Shown here: in pieces, positions 27,681-37,769 of the stretch | How positions within the stretch are numbered: the first letter of the stretch is position 1 | How the letters are laid out: each line of letters begins with the position of its first letter | NCBI GenBank assembly: GCA_041432705.1 | Contig: JAPWAE010000005.1 | Location: 62,001 to 126,000 of the forward strand | Source: Pauljensenia sp018375675 | GTDB taxonomy: Bacteria; Actinomycetota; Actinomycetes; Actinomycetales; Actinomycetaceae | DNA: 64,000 bases | Direction of reading: 5' to 3' | Program-made: the position numbers and the translations under genes | Notes under the pieces: generated by a model | Database searches by the model: none | Seen by the model: the letters and a program-made list of their open reading frames with translations, nothing else | What the model was told of the DNA's origin: nothing

Positions 27681-27707
27681 ATCACGATAGTGTCACGAAA
27701 TCGTCAC
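27681..27707. promoter_or_regulatory. Triple RTCACGA direct repeat upstream of mtrA (putative MtrA box)
   Basis: TCAC occurs at 27682, 27693 and 27704, exactly 11 bp apart, within ATCACGATAGT, GTCACGAAATC and GTCACGACCGC. Mycobacterial MtrA is known to bind direct repeats of a GTCAC-containing 9-mer. The site lies directly before the mtrA ATG and also upstream of the divergent gene at 27823. Confidence 0.55.
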
Positions 27708-27822
27708 GACCGCAGGAGACTCGCGCAGCCATCCCTCAATTTCTCCCCGAGATAAGGTTTCGCGCAAGTTGCGCATATGGCAGGATGGACACTGTAGAAG
27801 CACCATCAACACGGAGGCATCA

Positions 27823-29115
27823 ATGAGCTCCCCCTGGACCTCTCCCGATCCGTCCGCTCCCTATCAGGGATGGACGCCGCAGCCCGAGTCCGGCGCACCG
27901 ACGCCCCAGCCAGGATACGGGGCACAGCCGGGCTACGGCGCTCAGCAGGGATACACGGCCCCCCAGGCCCCCCAGGGATACGGAGCCCAGCAGGGCTACG
28001 CCGCACCCCAGGCCCCCCAGGGATACGGAGCCCAGCAGGGCTACGCCGCACCCCAGGCCCCCGCCTACGGCGCGCAGCCCTCTTATGGAGCGCAGCCTGG
28101 CTACAACGCCCAGCCCGGGGCTTCCGGCTACTCCACCACCAACCGGTGGGGATGGCAGGCCAAGCCCGGCATCATCCCCTTGCGCCCCCTGACGATCGGC
28201 GACCTGTTCAGCGGCGCCTTCGAGGCGATCCGTTCGAACCCGAAGGTCCTCTTCGGCTTCACCGTCGTCATCATGCTGTTGGTGTCGCTCATCGCCAGTG
28301 TGTCGATCCTGCTCTCAGGCCTCGGATACGAGTCCGTCGCCAACACTGACTACGATCCCCAGGCGCTCCAGCAATCGATCACGGATCGGTCCAACGTTCT
28401 CCTCCTGCAAATGATTTCGAACTTGGTGCAATGGATCGTCACGTTCGCGGGGACGAGCATCCTCACGGGCCTGCTGGCCGCGACGGTCTCCCAGATGACG
28501 GTCGGCAGGAAACTGACGTTGAGCGAGGCGTGGGCGATGACGCGCAAGCGACTCGGGTCGCTCATCGGCTCCTTTGCGTTGACCGCTCTCATCACGGCAG
28601 TTCCGATTGTCCTCTGGATCGTCGCTGTCTTCGCGTCGATCGCCGTAGTGGAGAACGGTAACCGTGATATGTGGTGGCTCTCTCTTCTCGCCTTCGCTGC
28701 AATTATCCCCATCTTCATCCTGATGTATTTCTTCCAGGTCAAGCTGCTGTTCGCCCCGATCTCCGCGGTGCTGGAGGAGATCGGTCCCGTCGCTTCGCTG
28801 AAGCGTTCCTGGTCGCTCGTCAAGGGCGAGTTCTGGCCGACTCTCGGCCGCTTCCTGCTGCAGAACATCGTCGTCGGATTCATCGGTGGATTCATGGGAT
28901 TCGTCATCGGCCTCATCGGCGGCCTGATCACGGTCTTCGTGACGTCCAACCCCTCAAGCCCGATCGGCTTGGCGATCTCCATGTTCTTCGTCATGCTCGG
29001 CTCCGGGCTCCTGCTGCCCTTCTCTGCAGCGTTCGAGACGCTCATGTACACGGATCTGCGCATCCGCAAGGAGAACTTCGCCGCGGTCCTCGCACAGGCA
29101 GGCGCTCAGCAGTAG
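27823..29115 (+). CDS. Membrane protein with a Pro/Gln/Gly/Tyr-repeat N-terminus
   Basis: The 430-residue protein has a disordered N-terminus (about 1-105) with tandem GYGAQQGYAAPQAPQ units, then about six membrane segments (first near 155-178) in the layout of actinobacterial DUF7847/glycerophosphodiesterase-type membrane domains. Its role is unknown. ATG 27823 follows GGAGGCATCA. It is the first gene of a cluster running through DUF4129, DUF4350, MoxR and DUF58, and its stop overlaps the next GTG by one base. The repeats probably vary between strains. Confidence 0.8.
   Translation: MSSPWTSPDPSAPYQGWTPQPESGAPTPQPGYGAQPGYGAQQGYTAPQAPQGYGAQQGYAAPQAPQGYGAQQGYAAPQAPAYGAQPSYGAQPGYNAQPGASGYSTTNRWGWQAKPGIIPLRPLTIGDLFSGAFEAIRSNPKVLFGFTVVIMLLVSLIASVSILLSGLGYESVANTDYDPQALQQSITDRSNVLLLQMISNLVQWIVTFAGTSILTGLLAATVSQMTVGRKLTLSEAWAMTRKRLGSLIGSFALTALITAVPIVLWIVAVFASIAVVENGNRDMWWLSLLAFAAIIPIFILMYFFQVKLLFAPISAVLEEIGPVASLKRSWSLVKGEFWPTLGRFLLQNIVVGFIGGFMGFVIGLIGGLITVFVTSNPSSPIGLAISMFFVMLGSGLLLPFSAAFETLMYTDLRIRKENFAAVLAQAGAQQ
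27976..28062. repeat. 45-bp tandem repeat in the Pro/Gln-rich coding region
   Basis: The 45-bp unit at 27976-28020 repeats immediately from 28021 with identity through about 28062. Further degenerate units precede it from about 27912. Confidence 0.8.
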
Positions 29116-29747
29116 TGAACGGCCTGCTCGCCTGCGATGCTCCGCTGACCCCCGATGAGGGAGAAGCGCACGAGTGGATCGTTGAGGAACTCTCTCACAG
29201 CGAGTACGCCAATGTTCCCAACCCCATCGCGCGCTGGATCGCGTCGCTCATTGACTGGTTCTCGGATGCCCTGTCCTGGAAGGGGCAGGGCACTCCCCCG
29301 GTCTCCCTGATCTTCATGATCGTGGGAATCATCGCGGTCGCCGCAATCCTCATTGCGCTCATCCTCAACCCGATCCGCCTCGCCAAGCGCGTCTCTCCCA
29401 CCGTGTTCGAGGAGGAGGCCAGCGAAACGGAGGCCCAGGCCTCGTTCGACGAGGCCGTGGCAGCCCAGGACTGGGACCTTGCCTACGTGTGGGCGTACCG
29501 CCTCATGGTTTTGGGCCTGGACGCGCAGGACGTTGTCACCTCCACACCCGGCTTGACGGCGCGCGAGGCGGCGCAGGCGGCGACACGAGTTGCACCCGTG
29601 TTCGGCCCCCAGCTCGATCAGTTTGCGCAGACCTTCGACCAGGTGCGCTACGGCCGCTCCGGCGTTTCATCCGATCATGTTGAGGCGTTGCGCCGCTTCA
29701 CCCCGGACCTCCTGCGCGCGTGTCGCGATGCGGAGGTGGCATCGTGA
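29115..29747 (+). CDS. DUF4129 domain membrane protein
   Basis: The 210-residue protein starts at GTG 29115, sharing one base with the previous stop. One transmembrane helix (about 61-85, VSLIFMIVGIIAVAAILIAL) separates a short N-terminal part from a C-terminal DUF4129-type helical domain, which includes AAQDWDLAYVWAYRLMVLGLDA and GLTAREAAQA. DUF4129 proteins accompany MoxR/DUF58 modules. The next gene's GTG overlaps the stop. It contains an exact copy of the dispersed 13-mer read as Asp-Glu-Ala-Val. Confidence 0.83.
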   Translation: MNGLLACDAPLTPDEGEAHEWIVEELSHSEYANVPNPIARWIASLIDWFSDALSWKGQGTPPVSLIFMIVGIIAVAAILIALILNPIRLAKRVSPTVFEEEASETEAQASFDEAVAAQDWDLAYVWAYRLMVLGLDAQDVVTSTPGLTAREAAQAATRVAPVFGPQLDQFAQTFDQVRYGRSGVSSDHVEALRRFTPDLLRACRDAEVAS

Positions 29748-30887
29748 AAGCCAAACAGGTCGCTGTCGTCACTCCAACGGCGCGCGAGCGCTTCGCCGCG
29801 GCACGCCCGATGATCATCATCGTCGTGTTCTCGCTGCTGTTCGCGATCACAGCGTCCATCCTGCCCAAGGCTGGGTACAACAACGCACCCGTCGGTATTC
29901 GGAACAAGGAGGGAGATGGGGCGCGCGCCCTCGCCCAGGTGCTGGGCCACCACGGTATTTCCGTGCGCGAAGTGAACGCACAGCAGGCCGCGTCGGTCGA
30001 CGAGAATACGACCCTCGTCGTTATTTTCCCATCGCGTATGACCGATGAGATGGCGAAGACTATCGAGACGCGCACGAACGTCGTCTACGTGGGTCTCGAG
30101 GATGATCACGGGTCATACTCCGTCTACCTTCAGGGCTTGCGTTCCGCACGCGAATACAGCTCCAAGACGTGGCTCACCCCCGGCTGCACATCCGACATTG
30201 CGGGCCGCACCCAGCATCTGCAGGCCTCGGACTACGTACTATCCGGTCCAGCCAACGGATGGCAGCTGTGCTTCTCCGACGACGGCAGGAACTACGCCTA
30301 CGCCGAGCGCTCCGACTCTGGCCGTTTCCGTGCTCTGATCCCCGACTCCCTGCGCCTGCGCAACCGCGCGATCTCCGAGGGAGGAAATGCCGCGCTGGCA
30401 ATCAACACGATCGGCCGGACCCCGAAGGTCGCATGGTATTCGCCGACGCGCACCGATACCCCGACGGGCACGTCGACGGAGGAGCTGCTCACCTCCCCGT
30501 ACCTCATGCCCGCGTTCCTCATGGTCATCGCCGCTTGCCTGCTGGCGGGCCTCGCGCGTGGTCGCAGGCTCGGCCCCCTCACCTCCGAGCGCCTCCCTAT
30601 CGAGGTCCCGGCCTCCGAGACGCTTATCGGCAAGGCCCGCCTCATGCGTTTCCAGCGCGCCTACGAGCACGCCGCGCAGGCACTGCGCAGCTCCACGGCC
30701 TCACGCATCGCGACCGCCCTGGGCGTTGCGCACACCGCCGACCGGGAAGCCCTCACTCACGCGATGGAACAGCGAGGCCTGCCCGCCTCGCGCTGCTCCG
30801 CCCTCCTGTGGGGCCCACCCCCAACCTCCGAAAAGGCGCTCATCCGCCTCGCCAATGACCTCGATGCTCTCGAAAAGGAGATTCGCC

Positions 30888-30895
<8 letters not shown>
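29744..30895 (+). CDS. DUF4350 domain membrane protein
   Basis: The 383-residue protein has a transmembrane helix at about 25-43 and another near 258-278, which enclose an extracytoplasmic DUF4350 region with a Rossmann-like start (NKEGDGARALAQVLGHHG). A cytoplasmic tail follows. It probably recognises or assembles an unidentified partner of the MoxR system. GTG 29744 overlaps the DUF4129 stop, and its end overlaps the moxR start by eight bases. Confidence 0.83.
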
Positions 30896-32039
<1,144 letters not shown>

Positions 32040-32045
32040 GTCCCC

Positions 32046-33377
32046 GTGGTGATTTCGGCGCGTAGCGCGCTCCTCGTATTGGTCGGGCTCATCCCCCTTG
32101 CCTTCGCCCCGTCCCGCGCTCTCGCGTGGGCGTGGTGCGGCCTCGTCGTGGCCATGTGCCTCCTCGATGCCTTCGCCGCACCCTCCCCACGTACCCTGCG
32201 TCTCAGCCGAGACGTGACCGGGCCGATTCGCGCTGACCAGACCACCGAGTCTCGCCTGCGGCTGACGAACACGACGAAGCGCCACATGAACCTGGACGTG
32301 CGCGACGCGTGGCCTCCCTCCCTCAACCCGTCGCCGACGCGCCAGCGAGTGCGAGTGCGCCCGGGCACCTCCGAGCGCATCTCCACGGTGCTCGCCCCGA
32401 CCCGGCGCGGCACCCGCCAGGCCGACGTCGTCACCATTCGCTCGTGGGGTCCCCTGCACCTGGGAGCGCGCCAGGTAAGCCTGTCCGCTCCCCTCTCCCT
32501 GTCGGTCCTCCCCGAGTTCAAGGCGCGCGTCCTACTGCCCTCACGCCTGGCGCGCCTCCACGAGCTCGAAGGAACGACTCCGACGACGCTGCGCGGCGCG
32601 GGAACCGAGTTCGACTCCCTGCGCTCCTACGTCGTGGGCGACGATCCGCGCGACATCGACTGGCGCGCTTCCGCCCGTTCGACGGAACTGATGGTGCGCC
32701 AGTGGAGGCCCGAACGCGACCGCCACGTCGTGATCGTCGTGGACTGCGGACGCGCCTCCTCGGCCCTGCTCGGAGCCCCCGAGCACGAAGAGGTCGACTC
32801 GATCGCGCTGGGACGCGCCCCGCGCCTCGATTCCTCCATCGAAACTGCTCTGCTTCTCGCTGCCCTGGCCGACCGAGCGGGCGACAAGGTGCACCTCATC
32901 GTCCTCGACTCGGCTGTCCGCGCACGCGTCTCGGGCGTGCGAGGAGCCAAGGTCATCGAGACCCTGGCCCACACGTTTACGGATATTTCGCCCCGCCTGG
33001 ACGTCACCGACTGGTCGGAGATGGTGAGCACGGTCGAGCAGACCGTGCATCATTCCGCGTTCGTCGTTATCGCAACGAAGATTCCACCGGCCGGCATGGA
33101 AACCGAGTTCACCGATGCGCTGGCGCGCTTAAGCGACCGCCATACGGTGCTGGTTGCATCGGCAACCGATCCGGATGAAATCCGGGCGCGGGCAGGACGC
33201 GAGGACGCCGAGCAGGTGTTCCTTGCTGCCTCCGCCTCCCTCGCCGAACGGTCCGACGAGGCGGGAGCCACCGACGCTCGCCTGGCCGGCGCGCTCACCG
33301 TGCGTGCCTCGGCGGGTCTGCTTCCCGCTCGGACCGCGGACCGCTACATCGAGCTCAAGAAGAGCGGCCGACTCTGA
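32046..33377 (+). CDS. DUF58 domain protein, MoxR partner
   Basis: The 443-residue protein begins with two hydrophobic helices (about 5-45) and continues with a DUF58 domain whose signature GDDPRDIDWRASART-like segment lies near residue 200, followed by a VWA-like fold (VIVVDCGR). It is expected to work with MoxR. GTG 32046 is six bases after the moxR stop; GTG 32049 is an alternative. It is convergent with the SpoIIM-like gene. Confidence 0.88.
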   Translation: MVISARSALLVLVGLIPLAFAPSRALAWAWCGLVVAMCLLDAFAAPSPRTLRLSRDVTGPIRADQTTESRLRLTNTTKRHMNLDVRDAWPPSLNPSPTRQRVRVRPGTSERISTVLAPTRRGTRQADVVTIRSWGPLHLGARQVSLSAPLSLSVLPEFKARVLLPSRLARLHELEGTTPTTLRGAGTEFDSLRSYVVGDDPRDIDWRASARSTELMVRQWRPERDRHVVIVVDCGRASSALLGAPEHEEVDSIALGRAPRLDSSIETALLLAALADRAGDKVHLIVLDSAVRARVSGVRGAKVIETLAHTFTDISPRLDVTDWSEMVSTVEQTVHHSAFVVIATKIPPAGMETEFTDALARLSDRHTVLVASATDPDEIRARAGREDAEQVFLAASASLAERSDEAGATDARLAGALTVRASAGLLPARTADRYIELKKSGRL

Positions 33378-33426
33378 GCCGTGCCTGCTTCGCGCAAGCA
33401 TTAACGCCACACGTCACGTGAGCGCC

Positions 33427-34419
33427 TCACCCCGAGACGGGCTGGTAGTAGCCGGCGTCAGTGCCGACGTCGGCGCTGGCGCCCGCCTGGTGCGCACGCC
33501 GCCCGAGGATGAGGATGTATGCCCACACGGCGGCCGTCATGAGGGCACCGAGGGTGATCTTGACGGCGTCAGGCAGGTCAGAGGGCGTCACGAAGCCCTC
33601 CAGGACGCCGGATCCGGCCAGGAGGATGGCACAGCCCGCCGCGACCGTCATCGCGCTACGAGCCTCCTGTCCGACAGCCTGGAAGCGCGTCATCGGACCG
33701 GGCACGAGCAGCGACCAGAAGACGCGCAGGCCCGCCGCGATCGAGATGAAGACGGCAGTCAGCTCAGGAAGCCCGTGCGGCAGGATGAAACGGAAGAAGT
33801 GCCAGACTCCCCCATAGCTGAAGACGATGGCCGTTGACGTGCCAATGCTCGTGGCGTTCTCCCACAGGATCTTCAGCGGGTAGACGCCCGTAATCCCCGT
33901 GGCCACGCCCACCAGGGCGATCCAGGCATTGTTGGCCCACACGGACAGGCCAAACTCTGCGTTCGTGTCCTGGTGGTAGTACTCGACGAACGCGCTCTGC
34001 GCATAGTACTTCAGCTGCTCAGGGGTACCCAGCTCGTTCATGACGTCCGGGTGACTCATCAGGTAATGCGCTTGGACGCCGGCGATGGCAATGAACGCTG
34101 CCATCACGGCCAGGATCACCCAACGGATCCGATAGAGCGTGAGCGGTAGGGACACCGTGAAGAAACGCGCGATAACGGCTCCGGAAAGGCCGCCGGTGCC
34201 CGCGAGACGACCGCGCGCGGCGGACAGGATGCGCGACAGCTCCGCGATCACGTCGGGATCGGGGTTGAGCGTGCGAACGCGCGCCAGGTCCGTCGTGGTC
34301 GAACGGTAGAGACGGTCGAATTCGTCGATCTCGTCGCCCGACAGCGAGCGCTGGCGCGTCAGCTGTTCCAGCCGCTTCCATTCCGTTTCGCCACTTACCC
34401 GCAGCACATCAATGTCCAT
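33427..34419 (-). CDS. Stage II sporulation protein M (SpoIIM/DUF95) family membrane protein
   Basis: The 330-residue protein has a soluble helical N-terminus (about 1-100) and five or so transmembrane helices from about 105 onward, including the conserved NNAWIALVGVATGITGVYPL region and the FILPHGLPELTAVFISIAAGL segment. In non-sporulating actinobacteria SpoIIM-like proteins accompany RDD and MoxR/DUF58 genes; their role is unclear. The RDD gene is divergent, 18 bases away. Confidence 0.86.
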   Translation of the reverse strand: MDIDVLRVSGETEWKRLEQLTRQRSLSGDEIDEFDRLYRSTTTDLARVRTLNPDPDVIAELSRILSAARGRLAGTGGLSGAVIARFFTVSLPLTLYRIRWVILAVMAAFIAIAGVQAHYLMSHPDVMNELGTPEQLKYYAQSAFVEYYHQDTNAEFGLSVWANNAWIALVGVATGITGVYPLKILWENATSIGTSTAIVFSYGGVWHFFRFILPHGLPELTAVFISIAAGLRVFWSLLVPGPMTRFQAVGQEARSAMTVAAGCAILLAGSGVLEGFVTPSDLPDAVKITLGALMTAAVWAYILILGRRAHQAGASADVGTDAGYYQPVSG

Positions 34420-34437
34420 TGGACTAGCGTGTCATAT

Positions 34438-35268
34438 ATGAGCACGCAACGCAGTCAATCGAGCGCCATTCAAGACGACTTTGTGCGCACGGGCGAGGCA
34501 GTCACCCTGGACGTGACGCCAGCCTCGCCTCCGGAGCGCTTTGCCGCCGCCGTCATGGATGCGACGACGTACTTCCTGTGCACGGTCGTGCTGTTTTTGA
34601 TGGCCGCCAGGTTCACCTCGCCGTCCGCATCGATCCAGCGCGTGATCATCGTCGGCTTCTTGTCGACGACAATGTTGTTCCTGCCGCTCGTCGTCGAGAT
34701 CGCGACCCGTGGCCGTTCGCTTGGGAAGTGGGCGTTCAACCTGCGGGTCGTGCGTGACGACGGTGGTCCGATCACTGCCCGCCATAGCGCAGTGCGCGTC
34801 TCGACAGGCATTCTGGAGAACTGGGCGACATTTGGCGGACTGGCGGCACTCGCGGAGATCATGAGCTCGAAAGGCAAGCGCCTGGGCGATCTGGCAGCCG
34901 GGACGATGGTGTGCTCGCAGGGCGCATCCGTGTTCTATCCGCCGCTCGTGCTGCCGCCGGGCCTCGAAGACTGGGCGCGCACCGCGACGATCCTTCCCCT
35001 CGACGATGCACTCGTCGCGGAGGCTCGTGCCTTCCTACAGTCGAATCGCTCGTTGAAGACCGACGTGCGAGCACAGGTCGCCGTCTCACTCGCGCAGCGC
35101 CTGTCGCGTCGCGTGCAGACACCCCTGCCCGATGGTCTCCATCCGGAGGTTGTGATTGCGGCCGTGCTGGTGGCCCGCAGGGATCGCGACTGGGGTCGTG
35201 AGGCTGAGCGTCGCTCGCGAGGCCAGGCTCGTTTCCACGAGGCGACGCAGGCCCGTTTCGGCCTGTAG
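34438..35268 (+). CDS. RDD-family membrane protein
   Basis: The 276-residue protein has an RDD domain (about 28-170). Its first helix starts PPERFAAAVMDATTYF, in which the Arg and Asp are the family hallmark. Two more helices lie about 65-82 and 125-145, and a cytoplasmic tail rich in Arg and Ala follows. ATG 34438 is preferred to the GTG at 34429. The stop lies only three bases from the convergent DUF3499 stop, so no terminator separates them. Confidence 0.87.
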   Translation: MSTQRSQSSAIQDDFVRTGEAVTLDVTPASPPERFAAAVMDATTYFLCTVVLFLMAARFTSPSASIQRVIIVGFLSTTMLFLPLVVEIATRGRSLGKWAFNLRVVRDDGGPITARHSAVRVSTGILENWATFGGLAALAEIMSSKGKRLGDLAAGTMVCSQGASVFYPPLVLPPGLEDWARTATILPLDDALVAEARAFLQSNRSLKTDVRAQVAVSLAQRLSRRVQTPLPDGLHPEVVIAAVLVARRDRDWGREAERRSRGQARFHEATQARFGL

Positions 35269-35271
35269 CCC

Positions 35272-35724
35272 CTAGTCGTTGTCCTCGGGGTCCGTACCGT
35301 CGACGACGGTGAACTGGGCGCGGCGTCGCGCGTAGGGGCTCGACGGATCGAGCGGACTCGAGGTGTCGGGGGTCCCCACGGAACGCGCGGGCCCGAACGG
35401 TCCGGTGGTCGGCTTGCGGGTCTCCTGAGGCGGCGCCGGGGCTGCCTGCGCCTCCTGGGCAACCCTGCGCACAGCATCGACGAGGGCCGCGAGGTCATCC
35501 CCCGAGGGCGGCGCGGGTTCGAAGGTGGTTGCCAGACGGACGACCTGCCAGCCAAGCGGCGCGGTGAGGTTGTGCGCGTGTTCGTCGCACAGGTCGTAAG
35601 AGTTAGGGTCGGCGACAGTCGCGAGGGGGCCGACAACGACCGTCGAGTCGCGGTAGTCGTAGGTCAGGGTGGCGACGGCGACCGTGGAGCAGCCGGGCTT
35701 GGAGCAGTGGCGTTGGGCAATCAC
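35272..35724 (-). CDS. DUF3499 family protein
   Basis: The 150-residue protein has an N-terminal cysteine pattern HCSKPGCS and CDEHAH (about residues 5-60) of the actinobacterial DUF3499 family, probably a zinc site, and a Pro/Thr-rich disordered C-terminal half. Role unknown. GTG 35724 begins the VIAQRHCSKPGC stretch; the further upstream frame is unrelated. It sits by convention next to the metallopeptidase-like gene, which is divergent here. Confidence 0.83.
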   Translation of the reverse strand: MIAQRHCSKPGCSTVAVATLTYDYRDSTVVVGPLATVADPNSYDLCDEHAHNLTAPLGWQVVRLATTFEPAPPSGDDLAALVDAVRRVAQEAQAAPAPPQETRKPTTGPFGPARSVGTPDTSSPLDPSSPYARRRAQFTVVDGTDPEDND

Positions 35725-35793
35725 GCCCCTAAGAGTACGACACTCTGTCCCCGTATCGCCCGCTTCGGCGCGCCATACGCCTACCCTGAGGGG

Positions 35794-36216
35794 GTGTTTC
35801 CTACGCGCCGCCATGTTTCGAGTCGTGACCGCCACGGTCGCGGTCCACGCGGTCCCCTATTTTTCCCGGGAACTCCGGCGTGGAGGACCCGGCGTGAGGA
35901 CTTCGATCTGATGGTCGGCGAGCTCGTCACCGAGCTCATTCGTCGATGGCCGCAGGTGGCCACGATCGAGTTTGCGGTCGAGGATGTTCCCCCGTCGAAT
36001 CCTGCTCCCTGGGAGTCTCACAACGTCGTCGTCGCGCGCATTTTCCCGGCGGATCGGCGTCGCGGTCTGCACGATCGTATCGTCGTCTATCGCCTGCCAA
36101 TCACGCTGCGGTGCGCCCAGGAGGAGGTCGCTGTGATGACGCGCAGGGTATTGATCGAGCGCATCAGTCATATCCTGGCGCTGCCGCCGGACGAAATCGA
36201 CGACGCGATGCGCTGA
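35794..36216 (+). CDS. Metallopeptidase-family (zincin-like) protein without HExxH
   Basis: The 140-residue protein aligns with the PF06262-type metallopeptidase family: an Arg-rich start, RREDFDLMVGELVTELIRRWP and DRIVVYRLPITLRC. At the position of the HEVAHH catalytic helix it reads IERISH. Both zinc His residues of HExxH are therefore missing, although the family frame is intact. It may be a non-catalytic member; from memory, several actinobacterial homologues also lack the motif. GTG 35794 is preferred, with alternatives upstream. Its stop lies eight bases from the convergent DUF5719 stop. Confidence 0.8.
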   Translation: MFPTRRHVSSRDRHGRGPRGPLFFPGTPAWRTRREDFDLMVGELVTELIRRWPQVATIEFAVEDVPPSNPAPWESHNVVVARIFPADRRRGLHDRIVVYRLPITLRCAQEEVAVMTRRVLIERISHILALPPDEIDDAMR

Positions 36217-36224
36217 GCGCCGCT

Positions 36225-37769
36225 TCAGTTGGTGGTGCGGATGGCACCGCTGACGGCACTGATTCCTTCCGTGCCCACGTTCCACGTCGTGGTCATGCGA
36301 CCCACGGCCGTGTCCGCTGAGACGACGATAGCCGCCTGGATCGAAGAGTCCGCGCTGAGGGTTCCACCGTTGTCGGGCAGATCCACGAGGGTGGGGATTC
36401 CGGGTGCAACGTAGATGGTGCGTCCGCCCAGGTGCACGGCGACCGCTCCGGGTGTGGAAGCAGACGTACCGCTCGACTGTGGGTCCTGATCGGCACCGGA
36501 CTGGCTCGTCCCGGACTGCCCGCCGCTCGGTGAGGGGGAGGCCCAGATGTCGGGGGTTGCGCTCGGGCTGGGGACATCCGATGAGGCGACGCCTTGATCG
36601 TTCGACGAGGCCTGGGAGGGCGCGGGCGCGTAGAGCAGGAGGCTCGCGCGCACGTTGGTGACGCCCGAATTGGTGGCCAGGGAGGTGGCTCGGATCGGCG
36701 TCGTTGAGAGGACTTGGCGTCCCATGGCCTCAATCTGGGTGGCGCCGGGAATGGTCGCCTCAGTCAGGGCTGTGGCGGGAGTCGCGTTGGACCGCATGAT
36801 CCAGGCACTCGCTCGCTGCGCCCACGGCGCACCGAGGGTGATTGTCGTCGTCTGAGCCACGACCTCGTGATCGGAGGTCACGACGAGCGTGATCGGGCTG
36901 GAGTCGCTGGACGCGCCGTCAAGGGGCATGTCGAGGGTGGTGCCTTCTGCGACCGTCGCCTGGCCTCCTGCCAGGGGGTGCACGCCGGTCGAATCGGCGA
37001 CGGAGACGCTCACGTGGGCTTCTCCCGACGGCGAGGCGAGGCGCAGGAGGGAGGTTCCCTTCGGGTCCACACCGAGGATGGTCTGCGTGGTTGCGGGCAC
37101 GACCGCGGACGCCAGGGTGGTGCCCTGCGGAATTTCGCCGTTCATGAGGGACGCCTGGGCCCAGGCGGCGACCCCTCCCCCGTCGGCGCGCACATGCACG
37201 GCCAGCGCGCTCTCGTCGGGGAACCACCCGGCGAGCAGCACCGAGGCAGAGGAACGTGCGGGGACTGTTACCTGCCGCGGTGCGGCGTTGAGCGGACCCG
37301 ACGCGCCATACCCATCGATGCTGACGACCGAGGCTGTGGGGCCGGGGTTGGACAGGATCAGGACCATGTCGGCACCCGCGGTGGTCGCACCGGTCGCGAT
37401 CCACTGAGATGTGCGAGCGGCAGCGCAGCCGGCGGCGCTGAGGCCGGCGAGTTCGCCGCCACCCTGACCGGCGAGGGTGAGGGCCGTCGGAATGACACCG
37501 CCCTGCCCTGTGACGGAAGCGGGTGCGGGAGACACGGGGGCCGTGGCCAACGAAGACCAGGTGGTGCCCGCCGCGACGTTCGTGGTCTCAAAGGGGTCGA
37601 CAATGCCGGAAGGGCAGGCGAGCTGGACCTGGGAGGGGTGCGCGCTCTGCGCGGTACCTTCCACCGTGGCGGGAGCAGACGACACCCACATGGACGCCGA
37701 GGCCACAACCGCCGCGGCGATCCCCGCTCCCATCAGGGTCGTCAGGGAGTTGGTTGGGCGCTTCGTCAT
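36225..37769 (-). CDS. DUF5719 family membrane-anchored protein
   Basis: The 514-residue protein has an N-terminal signal-anchor (about 10-30), an extracytoplasmic region of repeated beta-rich segments (VTVPARSSASVLLAGW and similar), a low-complexity Ser/Pro/Gln linker near 400-450 and a C-terminal strand-rich end. It matches the DUF5719 family found next to the large GT2 protein in actinobacteria. ATG 37769 overlaps the glycosyltransferase stop (ATGA). It is probably secreted but attached. Role unknown. Confidence 0.83.
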   Translation of the reverse strand: MTKRPTNSLTTLMGAGIAAAVVASASMWVSSAPATVEGTAQSAHPSQVQLACPSGIVDPFETTNVAAGTTWSSLATAPVSPAPASVTGQGGVIPTALTLAGQGGGELAGLSAAGCAAARTSQWIATGATTAGADMVLILSNPGPTASVVSIDGYGASGPLNAAPRQVTVPARSSASVLLAGWFPDESALAVHVRADGGGVAAWAQASLMNGEIPQGTTLASAVVPATTQTILGVDPKGTSLLRLASPSGEAHVSVSVADSTGVHPLAGGQATVAEGTTLDMPLDGASSDSSPITLVVTSDHEVVAQTTTITLGAPWAQRASAWIMRSNATPATALTEATIPGATQIEAMGRQVLSTTPIRATSLATNSGVTNVRASLLLYAPAPSQASSNDQGVASSDVPSPSATPDIWASPSPSGGQSGTSQSGADQDPQSSGTSASTPGAVAVHLGGRTIYVAPGIPTLVDLPDNGGTLSADSSIQAAIVVSADTAVGRMTTTWNVGTEGISAVSGAIRTTN

